64,000 nt of DNA from Fidelibacterota bacterium (GTDB taxonomy: Bacteria; Fidelibacterota; UBA8477; JABMPR01): NCBI GenBank assembly GCA_016784025.1, contig JADHVL010000009.1, positions 79,743 through 143,742 on the forward strand, written 5' to 3'. Every line of letters starts with the position of its first letter. Position 1 is the first letter of the stretch. The notes below the pieces were generated by a model that saw nothing but the letters and a program-made list of their open reading frames with translations, was not told the origin of the DNA and did no database searches. Of this stretch, positions 45,243-53,629 are shown piece by piece. The position numbers and the translations under genes were made by a program.

Positions 45243-46773
45243 ACTCCTTCAAAGCCTCTGGGAGTGCTTCCACGATATCACCGGCGATTAATCCCAGGAC
45301 ACCTTTATAAGGCTGGTTTAGCTCGGCAGCTTTACCATGGATGTACATGGCGAAATTTAGAATGTCAGGTTCGTCCATCCATTGTGACCACAATGAAGCT
45401 ATAACTCCACTGAGCACATCACCACTACCTGCAGTAGCCATTCCGGCATAGCCGGTAGAGTTAACAATGACCCCACCTGCAGGACCTGCTATGAGTGAGG
45501 GCGCACCTTTTAAAAGGAGGGAGACACCAAATTCTTTAGCAAATTTTTGGGCATCTTCCCAGGTTGGTTTATAATCGTCAGTCCTGTTTAAAAGTCGCTT
45601 AAACTCCCCTGCATGCGGAGTAAGTATGCTGGGACCGGGTCTGGAATGCAGAATGGAGGGGTCTTCGCTCAAGGCGAATAAGGCATCTGCATCAATCACC
45701 AGGGGTTGCTTCGTCTCTTTTACTATTTTTTTTACAATTTCCATGGTTTCAGAATGCCGACCCAATCCAGGACCAATCACGACTGTATCAGCCCACACAC
45801 ATCCCATTTGAAGGTTCTTCAATGCTCCAAGGGCAATTCCATGATCTTCAGTTTCAGGGACATAATCCATCACGGTTTCAAGGGAGTGAGCTTCAGCAAT
45901 CGAACCCAATGATTCAGGAATGGCTAACCTGACCAATCCAGCACCAGATCGTAGAGCAGCAGTTGAGGCCAGGAGAGCTGCTCCCGTAAATCCCTGTGAT
46001 CCAGCAATTATAAATACTTTACCTGCAGTATATTTGTGAGTGTGGCTAAGTCGGCTGTATTTAGATTTTGGATAGTCAGCTGCCTCATTTTGTCGAAGGA
46101 CTTCTCCATTAACCTGATCCAGACTATCCTCAGGGAATCCAATGTCTACTGGTATTACGGTCCCAGAAAATGATCGAGCTGGTTCAAAAAGGCAACCCTG
46201 TTTGCCAAAACCCATACTCACGGTTAGCTCCGCGCTGATACAAGGTTCCAGGACTTCACCTTGATCTCCTGTGATGCCAGAAGGCACGTCCACAGCAATA
46301 CATTTGGCCGGACTCTGATTTGCCAATGCTATCAATACATCATAAGGAGATCTAATCTCTCCTGAAATCCCGGTACCCAGTAGGGCATCCACGATTATAT
46401 CGGCCTCCAGAATCTGCTTATGCTGCGATTCAGAATCCTTCCAGGAATCTACTGAGATATCTTGACCATTTAGCTTATTGAAATGAGTAAGTGCATCTCC
46501 CTTGAGTCCATCAGGAGTATATGCAGAAATAATTGAGACAGAAGTCACCTGCTTTAATAAGCCTGCAGCAATGACATAGCCATCACCACCGTTATTCCCA
46601 TGACCTGCCAGAATCAGAACTTTTGTTGAATTATCTAGATAGCCCCTGTCGATCATCTGCTGAACTACTGCATCGCCAGCGTTCTGCATGAGAAGGCTAC
46701 CTGGGATTCCGCAAGTTTTTATGGCATATTCATCTACAGCTCGATTGGCTGCCATTGTGAGAAAAGCCCGCAA
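45223..46773 (-). CDS. nnr: Bifunctional NAD(P)HX epimerase / dehydratase
   Basis: 516 residues with two domains. The N-terminal YjeF domain (about 1-210; GHGNNGGDGYV, DALLGTGI) epimerises hydrated NAD(P)H. The C-terminal ribokinase-like domain (about 225-516; AGSQGFTGAALL, TPHAGEFKRLL, GSGDVLSGVIASL) is the ADP- or ATP-dependent dehydratase. Together they repair NAD(P)HX. It begins 4 bases after acpS, a common pairing in bacteria. Confidence 0.94.
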   Translation of the reverse strand: MRAFLTMAANRAVDEYAIKTCGIPGSLLMQNAGDAVVQQMIDRGYLDNSTKVLILAGHGNNGGDGYVIAAGLLKQVTSVSIISAYTPDGLKGDALTHFNKLNGQDISVDSWKDSESQHKQILEADIIVDALLGTGISGEIRSPYDVLIALANQSPAKCIAVDVPSGITGDQGEVLEPCISAELTVSMGFGKQGCLFEPARSFSGTVIPVDIGFPEDSLDQVNGEVLRQNEAADYPKSKYSRLSHTHKYTAGKVFIIAGSQGFTGAALLASTAALRSGAGLVRLAIPESLGSIAEAHSLETVMDYVPETEDHGIALGALKNLQMGCVWADTVVIGPGLGRHSETMEIVKKIVKETKQPLVIDADALFALSEDPSILHSRPGPSILTPHAGEFKRLLNRTDDYKPTWEDAQKFAKEFGVSLLLKGAPSLIAGPAGGVIVNSTGYAGMATAGSGDVLSGVIASLWSQWMDEPDILNFAMYIHGKAAELNQPYKGVLGLIAGDIVEALPEALKEYGALPN

Positions 46774-46777
46774 TGAA

Positions 46778-47137
46778 TCAATACTCCAGTATGGCGAAGG
46801 CTATGGCCATTGAATGTTCGTGTGAGATGGTGACCAGACAAGTACCCTGGATGTGTGTCAGCAGGGATACTTGAGGACGTCCTTCTACATCATTTAGAAT
46901 CTCAATGTCTGAGAAGGGGATGATTTTATCATAGCCGCTTTGGTAGACGGCTTTGGCAATGGCTTCTTTGGCTGCAAAGCGACCAGCAAAATGTATTTCC
47001 GGATGTTCCTTGGACTCACAGTAGGCGGTCTCACCTTTTGTGAAAACTCGCTTAAGGAAGCGAGTTCCATAGCTTTTTCTCAGACGACTTATGCGACTGA
47101 CTTCAACGATATCACTACCTATTCCACGAACTGCCAT
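46778..47137 (-). CDS. acpS: Holo-[acyl-carrier-protein] synthase
   Basis: 119 residues, usual for AcpS. The Mg-binding Asp is in GIGSDIVEVSRI (Asp9) and the Glu in FAAKEAIAKA. It transfers phosphopantetheine from CoA to acyl carrier protein. It is the first gene of a long minus-strand run that reaches 31464. The 168-base gap upstream contains the terminator of the TPR gene and presumably the promoter. Confidence 0.95.
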   Translation of the reverse strand: MAVRGIGSDIVEVSRISRLRKSYGTRFLKRVFTKGETAYCESKEHPEIHFAGRFAAKEAIAKAVYQSGYDKIIPFSDIEILNDVEGRPQVSLLTHIQGTCLVTISHEHSMAIAFAILEY

Positions 47138-47245
47138 GTGTCATCAATTTATACTTCATGACCTATGGAAAAAGTGGAATTTGCGAAGATGAGAAATCTA
47201 TAAAATGACCCGAATTTGCAAGTGATTGAGTGTATAGAAATAAAA

Positions 47246-47270
47246 AAGGGCTGTCACATGGACAGCCCTT
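47246..47270 (-). terminator. Intrinsic terminator behind the TPR gene
   Basis: A perfect 10-bp stem, AAGGGCTGTC (47246-47255) and GACAGCCCTT (47261-47270), with a 5-base loop. On the minus strand the second arm runs into TTTTTTATTTC. It lies 36 bases beyond the TPR gene. Confidence 0.9.
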
Positions 47271-47305
47271 AAAATTTTATTCTGAGATAATCAGCTTTTC
47301 AGCCA

Positions 47306-48541
47306 TTATCCCTTCATGAGCTCATCAATGCGATGTTGAGCAAGACTTTTCCATCTTGCATCCTTCAAAGCCAGACGATATGAGGCAATAGCCTCCTTAT
47401 TGCGACCTAAACCTCTTAAGGCATCACCTTTTTCAACCTGAGCAGGTGCCCAGTTTTTCTTCTTTGCTTTAGCCAGAGAGGTGGACGATGCAGTTAGGGC
47501 AGCAGAAAAATCTCCCTTTGAATTATATGCCTGAGCTAAGTGATATGATGTTTTATAGGTAACTGTTGATCCCGTAAGACCCCTGAGAAGAGAGACAGTC
47601 GTGTCATACTTTTCCTGGTCGATATAAATCTTAGCCAGCAGTTCATAGGCCAAGGAATATTTTTTATCCACCTCAATTGCTTTTTTTAGATTTGAGATGG
47701 CAAGATTCGTACTTTTTTGACTTTCATACACTTTGCCAAGTACATAATAGGCTTTTTCATATTTGGGATTGATAGAGATTGAGGTCTTGAGACTCTCAAT
47801 GGCTTTGGCGTTATTTCCCATTGCGCTATAAAGATTGCCCAGACCATACCAGGCCTTATAGTGGGTACCATCACTGGTAACTGCTTCAAGGTAAAAACCT
47901 TCAGCAGCCTTTAAATTTCCATCTTTTTTTGCTATATATGCCAATTGATAGTAGCCACTTGCGAAAGCAGGATCCACAGCCACTGCCTTTTCGTATTCAA
48001 TGCGAGCTGACTCATAATCCTTACGTTTCAGGAATTTATGACCTTCGGAATAATGCTTATTGCGAACCATCTCAATGGATTTGCCATATTTGTCTTGTGT
48101 TTGGTCATGGGTTGCAGCTTCGCGAAATTTATCGGCTGCTTTGATAGGTTCTTCTTTACGGAAATGAACCATACCCATACTAAATAACGCTTCGGCTTTA
48201 AAACGACCCCAGATTTCGAGAGAAGATGCATCCATCTGTGTAATGGCTTCGCCATATTTTTTGTAGGCATCATCATATTCATTGCGTCCCAGGGCGCGAC
48301 CGCCGTCAGTCAAACGAACATTGATTTGCTCTAGAATAGCCCATTCTGCTTGAATTTCATTGTAACGATCTTCATCGGGAGCGGCTTTCATAGCAGCTTT
48401 ATAAGCACTATCAGCAGTCACAATATTGAAATTTTTAATAGCATCACGTGCCTGGGTTACCAATACTTCATCCTGGTATTGAGCCAATAATTGGCCAAAC
48501 AATGATGCAAATATGAGTGCAGATATAGCGAGGTTTTTCAT
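47306..48541 (-). CDS. Exported tetratricopeptide-repeat protein
   Basis: 411 residues. A signal peptide of about 20 residues ends in GQLLAQYQ. The rest is built from about eight or nine TPR units (for example the one starting AFASGYYQLAYIAKKDGNLK and the ones with AWYGLGNLYSAMGNNAKAIES and AYYVLGKVYESQKSTNLAIS). It is probably a periplasmic or outer-membrane-associated scaffold. It is a single-gene unit: own terminator, long leader and a promoter-like motif (48665-48695). Function unknown. Confidence 0.8.
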   Translation of the reverse strand: MKNLAISALIFASLFGQLLAQYQDEVLVTQARDAIKNFNIVTADSAYKAAMKAAPDEDRYNEIQAEWAILEQINVRLTDGGRALGRNEYDDAYKKYGEAITQMDASSLEIWGRFKAEALFSMGMVHFRKEEPIKAADKFREAATHDQTQDKYGKSIEMVRNKHYSEGHKFLKRKDYESARIEYEKAVAVDPAFASGYYQLAYIAKKDGNLKAAEGFYLEAVTSDGTHYKAWYGLGNLYSAMGNNAKAIESLKTSISINPKYEKAYYVLGKVYESQKSTNLAISNLKKAIEVDKKYSLAYELLAKIYIDQEKYDTTVSLLRGLTGSTVTYKTSYHLAQAYNSKGDFSAALTASSTSLAKAKKKNWAPAQVEKGDALRGLGRNKEAIASYRLALKDARWKSLAQHRIDELMKG

Positions 48542-48968
48542 GTTACATTTATCCTTTTAGTCCATCAACCTATTTAAAGGTCTTTATCATTTCCGTGGTG
48601 AGTCAGAGCTCACCTTCACTCCATAAGTTACCTGAACTCAACAGATCAAGCTATAAAGTGGCGTGCAATATAGTAGACGAGCTTGCCTTTGTCATTGATT
48701 TTATTGAGCCAAACAGCGACCTACGACTGAGTTCCAGGAAATCTCACAGGCCCGTGTCTTGCTTGATATTTTGTAGAATTAATTGAAATAACACCGTATA
48801 ACAATTCCATTTCAAGTGATTTTCATTGATCAAATGATAGCGTATGTATGGGATTGTTGACTTTAGGTCCACCTGAAGCGTAAAAACACTAAAAAATTGT
48901 CAATTTTTCTGCTCAGGACTTTGAGAAATTTTTCTTTTTTACTAATCGAGTCTCAATAGATTAAAATC
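48542..48968. other. 427-base divergent intergenic region
   Basis: It separates the TPR gene (minus) from the LexA-like regulator (plus). On the minus side it holds the candidate promoter at 48665-48695 and a 6-bp hairpin, GGTGAG and CTCACC (48597-48602, 48609-48614), in the presumed leader. The plus side (48840-48968) is AT-rich; TTGTCA near 48897 and TTGAGA near 48920 are possible -35 boxes. No coding frame there looks real. Confidence 0.5.
48665..48695 (-). promoter_or_regulatory. Candidate promoter of the TPR gene
   Basis: On the minus strand ATGACA (48695-48690), a 17-base spacer and TATATT (48672-48667). The stretch GGCAAGCTCGTCTAC plus TATATTGC matches the ugd motif with only single-base insertions. 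It lies about 125 bases before the start codon. Confidence 0.45.
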
Positions 48969-49637
48969 ATGGAAAATAATTTTCGAGAATTTGCACTGAA
49001 TACCATAGATGAGCTTGGTTTGTCTGACTATGAAGTTGCCAAGCTAACGGGGATAAAAAGTTCTTCAGTAAGTCGGTGGCGGACTGGTAAAACAGTTCCT
49101 CGTAAAAATAGCCTCAGGCACCTCGCCCAGTTGGCAGGTCGTCAGGTCCGCTTTGTAAAATCTGAGGACCAGATCACAGTCGAATGGCAGGATGAGGATG
49201 CGAGTAATCTCCGACCCTATGTCCCCTTGCAGAACATTCGCCAGACAATTAAAGTGTATACGTGGAGTCAAAGTAGCCAGTCTGATTTTTTCAGGCGGAA
49301 TGGTACCATCAGCCAGAAACCCGTGCATGCATTAAAGGGAATCCCCGATGTAGAGGATCCACTGGCCTATTCCATCATCATCGATGAAGAACAAAATCCG
49401 CTGATTGATCCATATTCACGCTATGGTGATGTGATGATTATATCCCCAGCTGCCAGCGTGAAAAATGGCGACCATGTTATTGCCCGACTCAGTGATGGAC
49501 GGTTGATCTCCAGGAAGATCCAATTTTCTGAAGACAATTTATTTTTCACTCGGCATGAGGGTGGTGCGGCTGATTTTAGTGTAAAATCTGAAGCGGTTCA
49601 CTTTTATCACAAGGTTGTTTACGTTCGTAAACGCTGA
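48969..49637 (+). CDS. HTH regulator with LexA/S24-like domain lacking the catalytic serine
   Basis: 222 residues. The N-terminal helix-turn-helix (about 18-57; YEVAKLTGIKSSSVSRWRTG) is of the Xre type. Residues about 130-221 have the S24/LexA beta fold: a strand pair, RYGDVMIISP, VKNGDHVIARL, then LISRK (Lys183). Lined up with LexA, the Gly-x-Ser-Met that carries the nucleophile is replaced by DEEQNP (139-144), so self-cleavage is unlikely although the Lys is kept. It is a lone plus-strand gene, and its targets may include the divergent TPR gene. Whether it binds a ligand instead is unknown. Confidence 0.75.
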   Translation: MENNFREFALNTIDELGLSDYEVAKLTGIKSSSVSRWRTGKTVPRKNSLRHLAQLAGRQVRFVKSEDQITVEWQDEDASNLRPYVPLQNIRQTIKVYTWSQSSQSDFFRRNGTISQKPVHALKGIPDVEDPLAYSIIIDEEQNPLIDPYSRYGDVMIISPAASVKNGDHVIARLSDGRLISRKIQFSEDNLFFTRHEGGAADFSVKSEAVHFYHKVVYVRKR

Positions 49638-49819
49638 TACCCCGAAGATTGAGCTCGCCTGCCATGTCATAGCTCAGAGAGCGAAGACTGGTCGAAATCT
49701 TCAGTCATTAGCAAAAAAGTAAATCGTTCCGTACCAACTGCACCTGAATTGAATTCAAAAATCTAAGAATAGCTGGACATTTCGAGAACCTCAATGTCCT
49801 TCACCTTGATACAAATAAA

Positions 49820-49845
49820 AAGAGACCCGATTGCTCAGGTCTCTT
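49820..49845 (-). terminator. Intrinsic terminator behind tRNA-Leu
   Basis: AAGAGACC (49820-49827) and GGTCTCTT (49838-49845) form an 8-bp stem with a 10-base loop. On the minus strand it is followed by TTTATTTG. It ends the fba-pgk-tpiA-secG-tRNA unit 14 bases beyond the tRNA. Confidence 0.85.
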
Positions 49846-49859
49846 ATGAGGAATTTTTG

Positions 49860-49943
49860 TGCCGAGAGCGGGATTCGAACCCGCACAAGCGTTAGCTCAC
49901 TGCCCCCTCAAGACAGCGTGTCTACCAGTTCCACCACCTCGGC
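49860..49943 (-). tRNA. tRNA-Leu (anticodon GAG)
   Basis: 84 nt. Acceptor arms GCCGAGG and TCTCGGC pair; the D arm, anticodon stem CTGTC/GGCAG with loop TTGAGGG (anticodon GAG), a long class-II variable arm, and T arm GCGGG-TTCGAAT-CCCGC are all present. The discriminator base is A; CCA is not encoded. It begins 7 bases behind secG and is probably processed from the same transcript. Confidence 0.96.
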
Positions 49944-49950
49944 CAAAAAA

Positions 49951-50334
49951 TTATTCGTCTGAAGTAGCATCTCCAGTAGTAGCAGGAGCTGTGGCTGCTT
50001 CACCAGGTAATCCCAATTCAGCAGGCGCTGCTGCTTCAAACTGAGTCCCTGGGACAATCATTTCTTCTTGCAATTCTCTCTGGAAATCAGTTTGACCCGA
50101 TGAACCACCCTTATTCAGGACGCCAATGAGAATAATGATTACCATGAAAGCGACAGCTAATCCTCCAGTCAATTTGGTGAGGAAATTTCCTGCACCGACG
50201 CCACCAAAAAGAGCGCTGGCAGTATTGCCACCACCAAAAGTACCGGCTAAACCGCCACCCTTGCTTGATTGCATGAGTATCACCATCATGAGTAATAATG
50301 AAATGATAACCAGTATAATGTACAAAAATGTCAT
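49951..50334 (-). CDS. secG: Preprotein translocase subunit SecG
   Basis: 127 residues with two membrane helices (about 3-21 and 55-73) and the conserved loop QSSKGGGLAGTFGGG between them, then an Ala/Glu-rich tail longer than in E. coli. SecG supports SecYE during protein export. AGGAGAG lies 4 bases before the ATG. It starts 9 bases after tpiA, a common arrangement in bacteria. Confidence 0.94.
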   Translation of the reverse strand: MTFLYIILVIISLLLMMVILMQSSKGGGLAGTFGGGNTASALFGGVGAGNFLTKLTGGLAVAFMVIIILIGVLNKGGSSGQTDFQRELQEEMIVPGTQFEAAAPAELGLPGEAATAPATTGDATSDE

Positions 50335-50343
50335 GTATCTCTC

Positions 50344-51111
50344 CTAGTCGATGGCTCCAGCTTCGTCAATGATCCCCTTAAATGCCTCAAGTGTCATACT
50401 TGCTCCTCCTACCAGAGCTCCATCAATGTCCTTATTGGACAGTAAACCTTGTGTATTGTCAGGTTTGACGCTTCCGCCATACAAAATCCATGTGGATTCT
50501 GCCACGTCACCATCAAATAGTGTTTTTAAAGCACTACGGATGAAGGCGTGTACATCAGCGGCTTGTTGTGGTGAGGCGGTCAATCCGGTGCCAATGGCCC
50601 AGACTGGTTCGTATGCAACAATGACTGTGTCCATCTCAACTTTAGATAAACCTTTTAAGCCTCGTCTGAGCTGTCTGGCAATCACTTTTTCAGTTTCGTT
50701 TGCCTCGCGCTCTTCAATCTTCTCACCCACACATAAAATGGGAATCAAACCTGTTTTCAAAGACCTGTGAACTTTCTTGTTAATCCAATCATCGGACTCA
50801 CCAAAGACATGACGTCTTTCGGAGTGTCCCAGGATCACATATTCAGCACCGGTTTCCTTAATCATCGCACCCGTGATCTCACCAGTAAAAGCCCCAGCTT
50901 CTTCCCAATGCATATTCTGGGCTCCTACTTTTAGCTCACTACCATTTACCACGTCAAAAACCGACTTTAATGCCAAAAATGGCGGGCATAAAATAACCGA
51001 GACCCCATGGGTGTCCAATATATTAATACGGAGCGATTCAGCGAATTCAGCAGCCTCTTTGGGACCGAAATGCATCTTCCAGTTCCCGGCTACTATCTTA
51101 TTTCTTTTCAA
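50344..51111 (-). CDS. tpiA: Triosephosphate isomerase
   Basis: 255 residues. AGNWKMH holds the catalytic Lys, GHSERR the His, and AYEPVWAIGTG the catalytic Glu; the phosphate loop is YGGSVKPDN. It interconverts dihydroxyacetone phosphate and glyceraldehyde-3-phosphate. The start is a TTG that immediately follows the pgk stop, with AAAGGAG 8 bases upstream inside pgk. Third gene of the fba-pgk-tpiA block. Confidence 0.97.
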   Translation of the reverse strand: MKRNKIVAGNWKMHFGPKEAAEFAESLRINILDTHGVSVILCPPFLALKSVFDVVNGSELKVGAQNMHWEEAGAFTGEITGAMIKETGAEYVILGHSERRHVFGESDDWINKKVHRSLKTGLIPILCVGEKIEEREANETEKVIARQLRRGLKGLSKVEMDTVIVAYEPVWAIGTGLTASPQQAADVHAFIRSALKTLFDGDVAESTWILYGGSVKPDNTQGLLSNKDIDGALVGGASMTLEAFKGIIDEAGAID

Positions 51112-52317
51112 TTATTTAGCTCCTTTCAAAGCTTCAAAAGCTGGTAAAGCAATACCACTTAAAAGTTCCAGTGACGCACCGCCACCTGTGGATGTGTGTG
51201 TGACGCCTCCATCCAATCCAAATTTGCTCAGGGCTGCTGCACTATCCCCACCACCAACAATAGTGGTGGCACCCTGTTTAGTAATTTCACAAAGTTTTTC
51301 TGCTATGGCTTTTGTACCCTTCTCAAAGGGTGCCATTTCAAATACACCTATGGGACCATTCCAGAGAACTGTCTTTGATTCATCCAGGATACTTGAGAAG
51401 GATTTAATCGTTCGACCACCAATATCAAGTCCCATGAGATCACCCTTCAGACCACGAATTTGTAATTCCTGACTCTTAGCCGTCTCAGAAAATTCATTGG
51501 CAGCTATGCAATCTGAGGGTAAGACAAGGTTAACACCTTTTGCCAGGCAAAGATCAATAACATCTGCAGCAAATTGGATTCTATCCTCTTCTACAAGGGA
51601 AGAACCGACATCGTGATTTAATGGGGGTGCACTAAGAAAGGTAAAAGCCATTCCCCCACCAATTAGAATATTGTCAGCTACTTCGGCTAATCTTTTGAGA
51701 AGATCAATTTTACCGCTGACTTTCGATCCACCCATGACCACGGTGAAGGGTCGCACTGGGTTTTCAATGGCACTTACCAGAAACTCGATCTCTTTCATTA
51801 GCAGAAAACCAGCAGCTTTGTTCACAAAGTATTCAGTCATCCCCACGTTTGAGGCGTGGGCTCGGTGAGCCGTCCCAAAAGCATCGTTAACATAGACGTC
51901 AGCCAGGGCGGCCAGCTGTTTTGAGAACTCAGGATCATTCGTTGTCTCTGCAGCATGAAAGCGCAGATTTTCAAGCAATAATACCTGACCAGGCTGTAGA
52001 GCTCCAGCTATGGCATCGACTTCAGAGCCAACACAATCTGGAGCAAAGATTACTTTCGCCTGAATCAGCTCATCAAGACGCCTGGCTACAGGAGCCAAGC
52101 TCATCTCAGGAATAACCGAACCCTTGGGTCTTCCAAGATGGGAAGCCAGGATAACGGCTGCACCCTGTTCTAATAAAAACTCGATGGTTGGCAATGAAGA
52201 GCGGATTCGAAAATCATCGGTTACCTGGCCATCAGCATCAAGGGGAACATTGTAATCAGTTCTGACGAAGACCTTTTTCCCCTGAAGTTCAAGGTCTTTG
52301 ACATGTTTCGGCATCAT
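51112..52317 (-). CDS. pgk: Phosphoglycerate kinase
   Basis: 401 residues, usual length. VFVRTDYNVPLD, ASHLGRPKG, LLENLRFH, the hinge segment GGSKVSGKIDLL, and the C-terminal GGGDSAAAL nucleotide site are all present. It makes ATP from 1,3-bisphosphoglycerate. Encoded between fba and tpiA, 20 bases after fba. Two ATG codons stand in tandem at the start; either may be used. Confidence 0.97.
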   Translation of the reverse strand: MMPKHVKDLELQGKKVFVRTDYNVPLDADGQVTDDFRIRSSLPTIEFLLEQGAAVILASHLGRPKGSVIPEMSLAPVARRLDELIQAKVIFAPDCVGSEVDAIAGALQPGQVLLLENLRFHAAETTNDPEFSKQLAALADVYVNDAFGTAHRAHASNVGMTEYFVNKAAGFLLMKEIEFLVSAIENPVRPFTVVMGGSKVSGKIDLLKRLAEVADNILIGGGMAFTFLSAPPLNHDVGSSLVEEDRIQFAADVIDLCLAKGVNLVLPSDCIAANEFSETAKSQELQIRGLKGDLMGLDIGGRTIKSFSSILDESKTVLWNGPIGVFEMAPFEKGTKAIAEKLCEITKQGATTIVGGGDSAAALSKFGLDGGVTHTSTGGGASLELLSGIALPAFEALKGAK

Positions 52318-52337
52318 GATGTTACCTGAAAAACGGC

Positions 52338-53522
52338 TTACTGGGCGTTCTTCAATGCATCGGCAAGCGCAACGTGTAAATCGAATTTAAACTTGTCTAC
52401 ATTGATTTTTGACTCATGCCATACACCATAATTACCGGCCATGATTAATTTCACAAGATAGCTTTGTGTCAGGGCTTCGGTGGTTTTCTTATCATACCAG
52501 CGGATATCTACTTTGGCAGCATTCTCGCTTACGGCACCTAATAAAGCGCTAAGAAAGGTTTGACGATTTTCAGTATCAGTGTTGATTTTTGCAAAACCGG
52601 CACCGATGAGTCCTTGAATCTGCTCCCAATCGGTTCCAACAAAGTTTTTCCAGGTCTGTCCGTACTTGTCAGACATGTTTGAGCCAAGTGTTGAGAGTTG
52701 TTCAACAGCATATTCCACAACTTGTGGGTAGAGAGTTGAGGCACCGTGGGCAACAAAGATGGTTTCCGGTTGAATGCGATCAGCAATTTTGAGGAGCTCA
52801 TGGGCGAGTTCGATATTCAGTTTAACCTTTGTACCAGGTTTTCCCTTATTGGGACCGTGCATGGTACCAATAGTCGGTGCAATCATAAGAACACCAGTCT
52901 CCGTGATAAATTGTTCAAAATCTTCAGGGTTGGTGTAGGTTGAAATCTCAGATTTGGTATCTTCATCTTCCTCACCTGCCAAAACACCCAGTTCGCCTTC
53001 AACTGAAACACCCAGAGGGTGAGCCATATTCACAACTTCACGGGTATAGCCAATATTCTCTTCCAATGAACGTGCACATTTATTGACATGATCGGTTGAA
53101 TTATCTGCCATGACGCTGGTGAGATATTGAACAGCTCCCTGGACTACCTTGCGTCCACCTTCTGATGTGTAATCACCATGGTCCAGATGAGTTGCGATCT
53201 GGACACTGGATCTTTTAGCTCGGGATTCAATGTAATTAGCAGCGACTTCAAGACCGGTGATAGCATCACCAGCTCCAAAATGTTTTAGCGCGCTGTTTGA
53301 AAGGGCTAATACACCTGAAGATCCCAGGGTTTCAAATGCATCGAAAGCAGCATTTATACCTTGAATGGTGGTAATATTGAATGCAGGCAGTGCGTATGAC
53401 GTACCTTTGGAGTTACCCTTTTCACCGAGTTTTGCCTTAAGCGTCAATGCATGAGCACTGGTAAGGTTATCGGAAAATTTTCTTGAGGTGTTTAATTTTG
53501 GTGGGTTGTTGTAAGGTTTCAT
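52338..53522 (-). CDS. fba: Class II fructose-bisphosphate aldolase
   Basis: 394 residues. Zinc-site THLDHGDY, SVEGELGVLAGEEDE, and GTMHGPNKGKPG identify a class II aldolase; the length is above the common 300-345. The N-terminal 45 residues are an extension relative to short forms, and residues 300-390 include an insert-like helical end. It cleaves fructose-1,6-bisphosphate to triose phosphates. First gene of the glycolytic block; a dyad and candidate promoter lie upstream (53590-53633). Confidence 0.93.
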   Translation of the reverse strand: MKPYNNPPKLNTSRKFSDNLTSAHALTLKAKLGEKGNSKGTSYALPAFNITTIQGINAAFDAFETLGSSGVLALSNSALKHFGAGDAITGLEVAANYIESRAKRSSVQIATHLDHGDYTSEGGRKVVQGAVQYLTSVMADNSTDHVNKCARSLEENIGYTREVVNMAHPLGVSVEGELGVLAGEEDEDTKSEISTYTNPEDFEQFITETGVLMIAPTIGTMHGPNKGKPGTKVKLNIELAHELLKIADRIQPETIFVAHGASTLYPQVVEYAVEQLSTLGSNMSDKYGQTWKNFVGTDWEQIQGLIGAGFAKINTDTENRQTFLSALLGAVSENAAKVDIRWYDKKTTEALTQSYLVKLIMAGNYGVWHESKINVDKFKFDLHVALADALKNAQ

Positions 53523-53589
53523 GCCTGAATCTCCAAATATATGTTAAAAACTAGTGATACTATTAAACTTACACATCTCTCTATAGTTC

Positions 53590-53613
53590 TAGTAACTCAC
53601 GGCACAGTTACTA
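53590..53613. promoter_or_regulatory. 8-bp dyad upstream of fba, possible operator
   Basis: TAGTAACT (53590-53597) and AGTTACTA (53606-53613) form a perfect inverted repeat with an 8-base centre. On the minus strand a candidate -35, TTGACT (53633-53628), and a weak -10, TAACTG (53610-53605), 17 bases apart, overlap it. No T-run follows, so it is not an obvious terminator of comF. Confidence 0.4.
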
Positions 53614-53629
53614 CAAAAACCAGACCAAG

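Noticed and set aside
49644..49702. Possible second copy of the palindromic repeat (GAAGATT ... AATCTTC)
   Set aside because: Arms are only 7 bp, the centre matches the 31365 repeat poorly, and no T-run follows, so neither repeat copy nor terminator can be supported.
50873..51472. Plus-strand frame across tpiA and pgk
   Set aside because: Antisense shadow spanning two well-conserved glycolytic genes.
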